Assembly: GCA_002382755.1 (NCBI GenBank)
Contig: DFZT01000041.1
Coordinates: 21,855 to 36,755, forward strand
DNA length: 14,901 nucleotides
From: Firmicutes bacterium UBA4049
Lineage (GTDB): Bacteria > Bacillota > Desulfotomaculia > Desulfotomaculales > Nap2-2B
Reading direction: 5' to 3'
This document shows, in pieces, positions 1 through 7,022 of the stretch. Under the pieces are notes generated by a model that ran no database searches, was not told the DNA's origin, and was given only the letters and a program-made list of their open reading frames with translations. The stretch's first letter is position 1. Each line of letters opens with the position of its first letter. The position numbers and the translations under genes are program-made.

Positions 1-1410
1 TTAACAATTTCTCTTTCTCCTCCGCTGGTTTCTATGTTCGCTGATTCACTGCTGCAGCAGCGTTATTTAAATTATCTGAACAAACAAATCGAACTGGCGG
101 ATAAGGAAACTCAACGCACTTTATATACGCCTTTTCATGAAACAGCGCTGGTCTACCAGGGAAGATTAAATCAATCCCGCCGCATTTTTTCAGAATACAA
201 CTGCAACCTGGTTAACGCTTTCAAAAAACATCAGGATTCCGGAAGGCTTGAGCTTATTACCTGCGCGGGAACCCATGGCTATCTGCCATTATTGATGACC
301 GAGCCCGAAGCAGTGCGCGCTCAGGTTGCTATGGCAGTAAATCTGCACAAGAAATATTTCGGAAGGAATCCTGCCGGCATCTGGCTGCCTGAATGCGCTT
401 ATACGGCGGGGCTTGATGATATTTTGAAGGAATTTAACCTTCGTTTCTTTTTTCTTGATACGCATGGAGTATTGTTTGCTTCACACCGCCCCCGCTATGG
501 TGTTTTTGCTCCGGTTTACTGCCCGTCGGGGGTTGCAGCCTTTGGGCGTGATCCCGAATCATCAAAACAGGTCTGGAGCGCGAAAGAAGGCTATCCGGGG
601 GATTATGACTACCGTGAATTCTACCGCGATATCGGTTTTGATCTCGATTACGATTATGTAAAACCATATATACATCCTGACGGAATCAGAATCAATACAG
701 GATTTAAATATTACCGGATTACAGGAAATTCTCATCATAAAGAACCCTACAACCCGGGGCAGGCACAGGAAAAAGCAGCCTTACACGCCGGAAACTTTAT
801 GTTCAACAGAGAAGCCCAGATCAAGCACCTTAGTTCCCTGATGGACAGACTGCCTATTATTGTCACGCCGTACGACGCTGAGCTGTTCGGACATTGGTGG
901 TTTGAAGGTCCCCAGTGGCTTGAATACCTCATTCGCAAGATGCGTTATGATCAAGATACCGTTGAGTTAACGACACCCAGCAGATATCTTGACGAATACC
1001 CCTGCAACCAGGTCGTCACTCCGTGCGCGTCAAGCTGGGGCAATAAAGGCTATAACGAAGTCTGGCTCTGCAGGGCAAATGACTGGATTTACCGGCACCT
1101 TCATCTCGCCGCGGTAAGAATGGTTGATTTGGCCAATTCTAATCCTGAAGCAAGCGGGCTGCGTCACCGGGCATTAAATCAGTCTGCAAGAGAGTTGATG
1201 CTGGCTCAAAGCAGCGATTGGGCTTTTATTATGTCCACGGGAACAATGGTGGATTATGCTGTTAAACGCACCAAAACCCATCTTCAAAACTTTTTAAGGC
1301 TTTATGACGAAATTAAAAACAACTATATAAGTGAAGACTGGCTGAGAACACTGGAAGAAAAAAACAATCTCTTTTCGGATATTGATTACAGCCTGTACAA
1401 GAAAGCCTAG
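1..1410 (+). CDS. GH57/DUF1957 1,4-alpha-glucan branching enzyme (5' end missing)
   Basis: Probable glycoside hydrolase family 57 branching enzyme, which cuts an alpha-1,4-glucan and re-attaches the segment as an alpha-1,6 branch in the cytoplasm. The frame is open from base 1, and the residues before the first Met (L-T-I-S-L-S-P-P-L) match the conserved family N-terminus, so that Met is internal and the gene begins outside the window. The nucleophile Glu lies in G-I-W-L-P-E-C-A-Y (codon 391-393) and the acid/base Asp in T-P-Y-D-A-E-L-F-G-H-W-W (codon 874-876). The C-terminal DUF1957 part has S-S-W-G-N-K-G-Y and M-S-T-G-T-M-V-D-Y-A. The catalytic Glu is near residue 184 in characterised members, so roughly 50 residues are missing. 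It converges on a GT4 transferase and a sugar-nucleotidyltransferase, which fits glycogen-type synthesis. Amylase-type activity within GH57 is a less likely alternative. Confidence 0.9.
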   Translation, partial: LTISLSPPLVSMFADSLLQQRYLNYLNKQIELADKETQRTLYTPFHETALVYQGRLNQSRRIFSEYNCNLVNAFKKHQDSGRLELITCAGTHGYLPLLMTEPEAVRAQVAMAVNLHKKYFGRNPAGIWLPECAYTAGLDDILKEFNLRFFFLDTHGVLFASHRPRYGVFAPVYCPSGVAAFGRDPESSKQVWSAKEGYPGDYDYREFYRDIGFDLDYDYVKPYIHPDGIRINTGFKYYRITGNSHHKEPYNPGQAQEKAALHAGNFMFNREAQIKHLSSLMDRLPIIVTPYDAELFGHWWFEGPQWLEYLIRKMRYDQDTVELTTPSRYLDEYPCNQVVTPCASSWGNKGYNEVWLCRANDWIYRHLHLAAVRMVDLANSNPEASGLRHRALNQSARELMLAQSSDWAFIMSTGTMVDYAVKRTKTHLQNFLRLYDEIKNNYISEDWLRTLEEKNNLFSDIDYSLYKKA

Positions 1411-1430
1411 CCTTTATTATTAAGTGAAGA

Positions 1431-1466
1431 AAGTGAAGACCCAGCTCTCAAGGCTGGGTCTTACTT
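1431..1466. terminator. Hairpin between convergent genes, probable bidirectional terminator
   Basis: AAGACCCAGC (1436-1445) and GCTGGGTCTT (1453-1462) form a perfect 10-bp stem around a 7-nt loop. AAGT/ACTT extends it outside a single bulged G. It lies 20 bp after the branching-enzyme stop and about 45 bp beyond the stop of the opposing gene, where a shared terminator is expected. No uninterrupted T-run abuts either side; the nearest one on the plus strand is at 1487-1495. Termination is therefore inferred from the stem and its position. Confidence 0.55.
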
Positions 1467-1490
1467 ATTCAAGCTCTTAATTCTGGATTT

Positions 1491-1522
1491 TTTTTAGCTT
1501 CTATCATTTTTAGCTTCTATCA
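1491..1522. repeat. Perfect 16-bp tandem duplication across a stop codon
   Basis: TTTTTAGCTTCTATCA occurs at 1491-1506 and again, identically and without a gap, at 1507-1522. Copy 1507-1522 contains the last codons and the TAA stop (1510-1512) of the minus-strand nucleotidyltransferase gene. The other copy lies just downstream, so the gene's 3' end was duplicated without altering the protein. Replication slippage is the simplest origin. Confidence 0.9.
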
Positions 1523-3984
1523 ACTATTTCACTAATTTTTTTAATATACATATCCGCTAAAGACTCGGCAATCTCCATAGACGATCCTTCACTGAAAACC
1601 GTGCAAACCGGCTCTTCCGGATCAGGAAGCACTAAAGCCCATCCGTCATCGTGAAATACTTTTACGCCGTCTAAAAGCTGAGTTTCTCGATTTGTGTCAG
1701 TCAGAACACGTATTACACGCCCCTTTGCTTCCCAAGGTACGGAAATTTCCTTTTTGCTCACAAAAAAAGAAGGGATTTCATCGACAAGTTCACCGAGAGA
1801 AAAACCTTGCTGAACAGCAAAACCAAGTATTCCAAGAAGCGCGCCTAGAGCATCGAAATTTAATATAAACTGTGATAAGCCGCCGCTGTATTTTATACAG
1901 CCATGGTCCTGCCCGAGAACTTTTTCAGTCAAATCCTGAACTGCCGTCTTAGTCCTGATCACCTTGCCGTTGTACTGCATGGCCAGATTTTCAACAACCC
2001 GGGGCGCAGTGACAGGCACAAATACAGGCCCTCTTTCCGATTTCAAGATAATCAATGCTGCCAGTACAACAAGCATATTATCCTGAATCAATCTGCCGCG
2101 TTCATCTATCAGGACAAGATGATCGGCATCCGGATCAATCATGACACCCGCCCATGCTCTTTCGTCGCAAACCATGCTTGAAATAATGGGCAGCTTTTCA
2201 GTACATTTTTCCCAACTTAACATTGCTCCTTCAGGCCCGGAAAGGTTTAAGTTTTTGAAGGTAAGATTTAAGGATTTACCCAGTGGAGTGATATATTTTA
2301 GAAGGTTCTGATCACAGGCCAAAATTAAATTTAAGCCCGTCTTCCGGATTAACTCAACATCAACTACTTTAAGTAATTCCTGTAAATAAAGATCTGTTAT
2401 TTCCCGCGCATATTCTCTAAACCGGACATGAGCTATATCCACTCTGGGAAAGTCATCACGGAAAAGTATATTTTCTATTTTTCTTTCTATGCCCCGTGAA
2501 ATATTTCCGCCTTTTGCGTTGAAAAAGAGAATTGATACATGTTCTGGATTCCTTTGGGATACTTTGATATGCACACCCCCGGCAAGACCGAGGTTTGAAA
2601 CTGCAAACCGGTGCAAAGGAGTAATTACAGTTCCCAAATCGTAAACCACTGCGCCTGTTGACTGCATTCCGCTGGCCAGGGCTTCTTTCAACATCTGCGC
2701 AGGAGGATAATTGTCAGCGCTTACCGCAACTCGCGATTCCGCCCCCAGTACAGTACAGAATGCGGCGCCCAGACGGCAGGACAGTTCTGCTGTAACTTCA
2801 ATATTGAACATCCCTGTGACTCCCTCTAAGCCGAAAAGCTTTCTTGACCAGATGACGCCCCAAATAAGGCTGTTGTTTACAATACTGCCGGCTTCAGTCT
2901 GTTTGTTGGGCCAGATTTTAACTTCAGGCCTTACTATGCTGCGTTCCTGAAGAACTGAATCACTGCCTATTACAGCCCCTTCATATATTTCAGAGTTCGA
3001 TCTTACTTGTACCCTGCTGCATAATACCGCGCCCCTTAAAGCTGTTCCCGGGCCAAGGTATACATTATTCCACAGAACACTTTGCTTAACCGAAGCTTTT
3101 TCCTGAATAAGGCACCCGGCGCCAATAGTCGTGTAAGGCGAAATCTTAACTCCGGCTCCGATACAACAGCCGTTTCCAATCAGTATCGGCCCTTCCAGAT
3201 CGCATTCTGCATGAAGGTCAACACCCTCCCCGATCCAAATTCCGGGTTCCACCTGTCTGGCTGAAATACCTGTGTTTACTTTTCCGGCTAAAACGTCATG
3301 ATGCGCTTGTACATATTGCTGAATGTTGCCTATATCGCACCAGTATCCGGGCAGCACAACTCCGAAAAGGGGCTTTTTGTCCCGGAGCAGAAGGGGAAAA
3401 AGATCCTGGCTAAAATCGAACGGCCGATCATCTGGTATGCAATTAAGAACTTCCGGTTCCAATATATAAATCCCGGTATTTACAGTATCACTGAACACTT
3501 CTCCCCAGGCAGGCTTTTCTAAAAACCTGATAATTGTTCCATCTTGTTTCGTGATTACGACTCCGTACTCCAAAGGGCAGCCTACACGTGTAAGAACCAA
3601 TGTTGCTATTGCTCCCCGCTTGCGGTGAAAAGCCACAGCCTCTGACAAATCCAGGTCGGTAAGAGCGTCGCCGCTGATAACAAGAAAGGTTTCGTCAAGA
3701 AAACCCCGGGCATTTTTTACACTTCCCGCCGTGCCCAGTGGTTTTTCCTCAATAAAGTATTGTAAATGAACACCTTGCTCGGAACCGTTGCCAAAATAAC
3801 TGCGAATAAATTCAGGCTTGTACTGCAGTGTGACACCTATGTTGTAAAGTCCGTGTTTTTTTAGAAGTTCAATAACGTGAAGCATTATCGGCCTGTTTAC
3901 TACCGGCGCCATCGGCTTTGGACGTCCGCAGGTTATGGGACGCAGGCGTGAACCTTCGCCGCCCGCCATTATTATAGTTTTCAT
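1510..3984 (-). CDS. Sugar-phosphate nucleotidyltransferase / LbetaH / degenerate phosphohexomutase fusion
   Basis: An 824-residue fusion of the type annotated as mannose-1-phosphate guanylyltransferase/phosphomannomutase. Residues 1 to about 230 are a nucleotidyltransferase with G-G-E-G-S-R-L-R-P (8-16), P-K-P-M (22-25) and G-D-A (105-107), forming an NDP-sugar from NTP and sugar-1-phosphate. Residues about 245-370 are left-handed beta-helix hexapeptide repeats. Residues about 385-824 resemble an alpha-D-phosphohexomutase. That domain is damaged at key sites: the Ser loop is K-V-S-Q-R-N-P (474-480) instead of T-A-S-H-N-P, the sugar loop lacks its Glu (S-G-G-L-S, 700-704), and the phosphate loop is L-P-D-P-E-E-P (786-792). 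Only the Asp triad D-P-D-A-D (617-621) survives. It starts at ATG behind a perfect GGAGGTG, 23 bp after the GT4 gene, so the two are probably cotranscribed. GDP-mannose or a glucose nucleotide are both possible products. Confidence 0.85.
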   Translation of the reverse strand: MKTIIMAGGEGSRLRPITCGRPKPMAPVVNRPIMLHVIELLKKHGLYNIGVTLQYKPEFIRSYFGNGSEQGVHLQYFIEEKPLGTAGSVKNARGFLDETFLVISGDALTDLDLSEAVAFHRKRGAIATLVLTRVGCPLEYGVVITKQDGTIIRFLEKPAWGEVFSDTVNTGIYILEPEVLNCIPDDRPFDFSQDLFPLLLRDKKPLFGVVLPGYWCDIGNIQQYVQAHHDVLAGKVNTGISARQVEPGIWIGEGVDLHAECDLEGPILIGNGCCIGAGVKISPYTTIGAGCLIQEKASVKQSVLWNNVYLGPGTALRGAVLCSRVQVRSNSEIYEGAVIGSDSVLQERSIVRPEVKIWPNKQTEAGSIVNNSLIWGVIWSRKLFGLEGVTGMFNIEVTAELSCRLGAAFCTVLGAESRVAVSADNYPPAQMLKEALASGMQSTGAVVYDLGTVITPLHRFAVSNLGLAGGVHIKVSQRNPEHVSILFFNAKGGNISRGIERKIENILFRDDFPRVDIAHVRFREYAREITDLYLQELLKVVDVELIRKTGLNLILACDQNLLKYITPLGKSLNLTFKNLNLSGPEGAMLSWEKCTEKLPIISSMVCDERAWAGVMIDPDADHLVLIDERGRLIQDNMLVVLAALIILKSERGPVFVPVTAPRVVENLAMQYNGKVIRTKTAVQDLTEKVLGQDHGCIKYSGGLSQFILNFDALGALLGILGFAVQQGFSLGELVDEIPSFFVSKKEISVPWEAKGRVIRVLTDTNRETQLLDGVKVFHDDGWALVLPDPEEPVCTVFSEGSSMEIAESLADMYIKKISEIVDRS

Positions 3985-4007
3985 TTGAACACCTCCTTCA
4001 ATTCTGA

Positions 4008-5255
4008 TCAGGCCCGTGCTAAGAGCCTGCTTACACGGCCAAGAAAATGTCTTGGCTGTGCTGTCACTTCATGCCAGGGCGTATTTCTGTATTCGTTAAA
4101 AACTTCCTGATATACCTGACGTGTTTGTAAAGCTATCTGCTGCCAGTTAAACTCTTTCTGCACCTTTCGGAAGGCGTTGAAACGCAGTTCCTCCCTTAAC
4201 CGAGCATCCTGCAGCAGGCTTATAATTGCTTCAGCCAGGGAACCTTTATCACCCGGGTTGGCCAGAAGGCCGTCAAAACCATGTTCAATAATTTCCGACA
4301 GGCCGCCTGTATTGGAAACAACTACCGGCGTTTTTGAAGCCATCCCTTCCAGGGCGACTATGCCGAACGGTTCATACAGGCTCGGGAACACAGCCACATC
4401 CGCCCAGTTATAAAGGCAGTTGCGCACATCGTCATTAATATAGCCGGTGAAATAGACCCTGTGGGAAATCCCCAGATAGTTGGCCTGATTGCGCAGTTCC
4501 ATTTCATAAGGCCCTTTGCCGGCAATAACAAATTTTGTTTTTGGACGCTGCTCAATAATTTGTGGTATCGCATCAAGCAATACCTGGACTCCTTTTTCAC
4601 GTACCAGACGTCCAACATAAAAAACTATCTGTTCGTCAGCAGCCGCGTACATATTCCGCTCCGCCCTTATTTTCTTTGCATTAAACCTCTCCGGCACAAC
4701 ACCGTTTACAATTACACGGATTTTATCTTCCGGCGCTTGGAAGACGAAGCGTACCTCTTTTTTCATAAACTTGCTGCAGCAGATCACACGCCAGGCCTCG
4801 TATGCCTGCCACCATTCCACGCTGCTGATATACCGCTGGATATTATTGTGCAGGCCGTGGTTGCGCCCATATTCGGTCGCATGGATGGTAGCTACCAGAG
4901 GCAGATGATAAGCGTGTTTTAATACTCTTGCGGCATACGCAACCAGCCAGTCGTGAGCGTGAATTATATTTGCCCATTCCAGTTCATTCAGCAACGGAAC
5001 AGCTTTCTCCAGCATAGCCATGTTTAACTGCATAACCCAGGCGACAAAATCATTGGAAGGCAGATGATAAGGAAATACGCGGTGTACATTGACACCGTTT
5101 ACATTTTCAAATTCCTTCATCCCCGGATCCCCGCAGGTAATCAAATGGACTTCCTCTCCAAGAGAAGCTAAAGATGAGGTTAAATCATAAACATGAGGCG
5201 CTATTCCCCCAACTGCCTTTGGGGGAAATTCCCAAGAAAGCATAACAATTTTCAT
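4008..5255 (-). CDS. GT4 glycosyltransferase, glycogen/starch synthase-like
   Basis: A 415-residue retaining GT-B glycosyltransferase of family 4. The N-terminal Rossmann half has the acceptor/phosphate loop G-G-I-A-P-H (16-21) and the I-H-A-H-D-W motif (98-103). The C-terminal half has V-G-R-L-V-R-E-K-G (214-222) and the E-x7-E nucleotide-sugar motif (Glu295 and Glu303, in Y-E-P-F-G-I-V-A-L-E-G). No signal peptide or membrane segment is visible, so it is cytoplasmic. The family includes glycogen synthase-like and maltose-1-phosphate synthase-like enzymes as well as many other transferases. Its neighbours, a nucleotidyltransferase 23 bp downstream and a GH57 branching enzyme beyond, make storage-glucan elongation the best guess. 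ATG follows GGAGG (5266-5270) at good spacing. The fold and family are secure; the donor and acceptor are inferred. Confidence 0.85.
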   Translation of the reverse strand: MKIVMLSWEFPPKAVGGIAPHVYDLTSSLASLGEEVHLITCGDPGMKEFENVNGVNVHRVFPYHLPSNDFVAWVMQLNMAMLEKAVPLLNELEWANIIHAHDWLVAYAARVLKHAYHLPLVATIHATEYGRNHGLHNNIQRYISSVEWWQAYEAWRVICCSKFMKKEVRFVFQAPEDKIRVIVNGVVPERFNAKKIRAERNMYAAADEQIVFYVGRLVREKGVQVLLDAIPQIIEQRPKTKFVIAGKGPYEMELRNQANYLGISHRVYFTGYINDDVRNCLYNWADVAVFPSLYEPFGIVALEGMASKTPVVVSNTGGLSEIIEHGFDGLLANPGDKGSLAEAIISLLQDARLREELRFNAFRKVQKEFNWQQIALQTRQVYQEVFNEYRNTPWHEVTAQPRHFLGRVSRLLARA

Positions 5256-5283
5256 AATTTAGGATCCTCCGGAAATTTTTTAT

Positions 5284-5307
5284 CTTTAAAATGACCTTTA
5301 AAATACT
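5284..5307. repeat. Imperfect 12-bp tandem repeat in the GT4 leader
   Basis: CTTTAAAATGAC (5284-5295) is followed directly by CTTTAAAATACT (5296-5307), with nine identical leading bases in each unit. It lies 29 bp upstream of the GT4 start codon, in an A+T-rich leader where I cannot pick out a convincing promoter. It may be a slippage product or chance in A+T-rich DNA. Confidence 0.5.
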
Positions 5308-5351
5308 TACGTTTTGCTAGTTATTATTTTTGATTTCTGGATTTTTTATAC

Positions 5352-5391
5352 AAAAAAAAGGAACTGCCCAAAACTATTTGGACAGTTCCTT
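5352..5391 (-). terminator. Intrinsic terminator of the citrate/isocitrate operon
   Basis: Read on the minus strand, AAGGAACTG pairs perfectly with CAGTTCCTT, then after one mismatch TCCAAA-side bases pair with TTTGG-side bases to close a 4-nt loop. The stem runs straight into eight T residues (A-run 5352-5359 on the plus strand). Placed 80 bp past the isocitrate dehydrogenase stop, it is a textbook Rho-independent end for that operon and insulates the GT4 pair downstream. The gap 5256-5470 holds no gene that I can see. Confidence 0.9.
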
Positions 5392-5448
5392 AAACTGGCA
5401 ACTGCGGCTTTATTATACGGTTGTGTTTCGTCAGGTTATTTTTATTTT

Positions 5449-5482
5449 ACTTTTTACAGCTTACTACTTTTTACAGCTTACT
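5449..5482. repeat. Perfect 17-bp tandem duplication across a stop codon
   Basis: ACTTTTTACAGCTTACT is present at 5449-5465 and again, identical and abutting, at 5466-5482. The copy at 5466-5482 holds the last codons (Ser-Lys-Leu) and TAA stop (5471-5473) of the minus-strand isocitrate dehydrogenase gene. The extra copy lies in the 3' untranslated stretch before the terminator. Confidence 0.9.
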
Positions 5483-6472
5483 TATTATAGCGTCAGCCAT
5501 TTCACTTGTTGATGCGCTCCCGTGGAGATCATATGTTAAATGCGCAGCTTCAATCAGCACCTCTTCAACCGCTCTTGTTATCCGATCCGCGGCGTCATTT
5601 TCCCCAATATGCTTAAGCATCATAATACCGGAGAGAATAATCGCCAGCGGGTTTACCCGATTAAATCCCGCATGCTTTGGCGCACTCCCGTGTACCGGTT
5701 CAAACACTGCGGCTTCAAAGCCAACGTTGGCGCCCGGGGCAACGCCCAGGCCGCCGACCAGCCCTGCGCAAAGATCGCTGATAATATCACCGTAAAGATT
5801 AGGGGCAAGCAGGACATCATAATTTTCGGGCGCCTGCACGAGTTTCATACACATTGCGTCAACAATCATTTCGTCAAACTCAATCTCCGGGTAATCCTTA
5901 CGCACTTCTCTGGCGCATTCCAAAAAAAGACCGTCTGTAAACTTCATTATATTGGCTTTATGTACGACAGTAACCTTCTTGCGTTTCTCTTTTTTGGCCA
6001 TTTCAAAAGCGTGGCGGGCTATATTTTCCGATGCTTCTCTTGTAATAATTTTAATGCTTTCGGCGGCATTCTTACCTACCCTGTGCTCAATACCCGCATA
6101 TAAATCCTCGGTATTTTCCCTGACAACAATCAGATCAATATGATCGTAACGGCTCGAAATGCCCGGCAGACTCCTGGCAGGTCTGATATTCGCATACAGG
6201 TTAAGTTCCTGACGCAAAGCTACGTTGATACTGCGAAAACCCGTTCCTATTGGTGTGGTAAGAGGGCCTTTTAAAGCCACCCGGTTTCGTCTGATTGATT
6301 CCAGCACATGTTCCGGCAAGGGTGTGCCGTATTCGCCGATAACTCCTGCTCCCGCCCGAACAATTTCCCATTGTATACTTACGCCGGTAGCTTCAATTAC
6401 CCTGCGGGCAGCCTCGGCTATTTCAGGACCAATACCGTCTCCCGGAATCAATGTAATTTCGTGTTGAGCCAC
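5471..6472 (-). CDS. Isocitrate dehydrogenase-like beta-decarboxylating dehydrogenase
   Basis: A 333-residue member of the isocitrate/isopropylmalate dehydrogenase family, the last gene of the operon. It should oxidise and decarboxylate isocitrate to 2-oxoglutarate. The substrate loop F-R-S-I-N-V-A-L-R (79-87) carries Ser81, Asn83 and Arg87, equivalent to Ser113, Asn115 and Arg119 of E. coli Icd. Arg97, Arg118, Tyr125 and Lys172 complete the site, and Asp229/Asp233 (Y-G-D-I-I-S-D) bind metal. Isopropylmalate and homoisocitrate enzymes usually lack the Ser-x-Asn pair, so isocitrate is favoured. Its short length resembles NAD-type enzymes. However, Lys266, Val273 and Tyr314 occupy positions where E. 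coli Icd has its NADP determinants (Lys344, Val351, Tyr391). The GTG start is chosen because GGAGG (6480-6484) sits 7 nt upstream. It lies 43 bp after the small-subunit gene. Confidence 0.85.
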   Translation of the reverse strand: MAQHEITLIPGDGIGPEIAEAARRVIEATGVSIQWEIVRAGAGVIGEYGTPLPEHVLESIRRNRVALKGPLTTPIGTGFRSINVALRQELNLYANIRPARSLPGISSRYDHIDLIVVRENTEDLYAGIEHRVGKNAAESIKIITREASENIARHAFEMAKKEKRKKVTVVHKANIMKFTDGLFLECAREVRKDYPEIEFDEMIVDAMCMKLVQAPENYDVLLAPNLYGDIISDLCAGLVGGLGVAPGANVGFEAAVFEPVHGSAPKHAGFNRVNPLAIILSGIMMLKHIGENDAADRITRAVEEVLIEAAHLTYDLHGSASTSEMADAIISKL

Positions 6473-6507
6473 TCCGATGCCTCCAGCTTAATTATTTATC
6501 TTTCCTC

Positions 6508-6528
6508 ATTAAAAATTAAAAGTTAAAA
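6508..6528. repeat. 7-bp A+T-rich triple repeat at a gene end
   Basis: ATTAAAA (6508-6514), ATTAAAA (6515-6521) and GTTAAAA (6522-6528) are consecutive and include the TAA stop (6516-6518) of the LeuD-like gene. The units are short and A+T-rich, so chance is a real possibility. The placement matches the longer duplications at other gene ends in this window. Confidence 0.5.
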
Positions 6529-7013
6529 TCGCCATACTTTTTAAAATGGGCGCTCAAACCGCCGTCGTTTAAAATTTTAATCATCACACCCGGAAGCGGT
6601 TTGATAGGAATGGAAACGCCGCTGCTTTTATTTTTAACAAAACCCTGGGAAAGATCGACTTCTAAAACGTCGCCTTCATTAATTAAATCTGTATCGCATT
6701 CAACAACCGGTAAGCCTGTGTTTATTGCGTTGCGGTAAAAAATTCTGGCGAAGGACTTGGCCAGAACGGCGCTGACTCTAGCATATTTTATGACCAGAGG
6801 CGCCTGCTCCCGTGAAGAACCGCAGCCAAAGTTTGTCCCGGCCACTATAAAATCACCCGGTGTTACTTTGCTGCTGAAATCGGGATCCAGATCCTCCATA
6901 ACGTGACTGGCCAGCTCAACCATGTCCAGGGTTTTAAATTTGTATTTTCCTGAAATTATATAATCAGTGTTGATATCGTTGCCGAACTTATGGGCATTGC
7001 CCTCGAAGAACAT
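6516..7013 (-). CDS. Aconitase/homoaconitase/IPM-isomerase-type small subunit (LeuD-like)
   Basis: A 165-residue swivelling small subunit of the two-subunit hydro-lyases, working with the large subunit encoded immediately upstream. It shows F-G-N-D-I-N-T-D (10-17) and the substrate-binding G-C-G-S-S-R-E-Q (63-70). The family's specificity loop, reported as Tyr-Leu-Arg-Thr in methanogen homoaconitase and Tyr-Leu-Val-Met in the paralogous isopropylmalate isomerase, reads Y-K-F-K-T here (24-28), matching neither. The context, an acyltransferase at the operon head and an isocitrate-type dehydrogenase at its end, argues for isomerising citrate (or homocitrate) rather than isopropylmalate; no leuA or leuB is adjacent. 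The ATG is preceded by AGGTGA, which overlaps the stop codon of the large-subunit gene 9 bp away, suggesting coupled translation. Confidence 0.88.
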   Translation of the reverse strand: MFFEGNAHKFGNDINTDYIISGKYKFKTLDMVELASHVMEDLDPDFSSKVTPGDFIVAGTNFGCGSSREQAPLVIKYARVSAVLAKSFARIFYRNAINTGLPVVECDTDLINEGDVLEVDLSQGFVKNKSSGVSIPIKPLPGVMIKILNDGGLSAHFKKYGDFNF

Positions 7014-7022
7014 TTAAGTCAC

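Noticed and set aside
4461..4922. 153-codon plus-strand open frame opposite the GT4 gene
   Set aside because: It is a shadow of the GT4 coding sequence with no family signature.
1480..5347. 13-mer TTCTGGATTTTTT shared by the gaps near 1480 and 5334
   Set aside because: Half of it is a T-run, so chance in A+T-rich DNA is likely.
5540..6103. 187-codon plus-strand open frame opposite the isocitrate dehydrogenase gene
   Set aside because: It is antisense to a strongly conserved coding region and its composition is that of a shadow frame.
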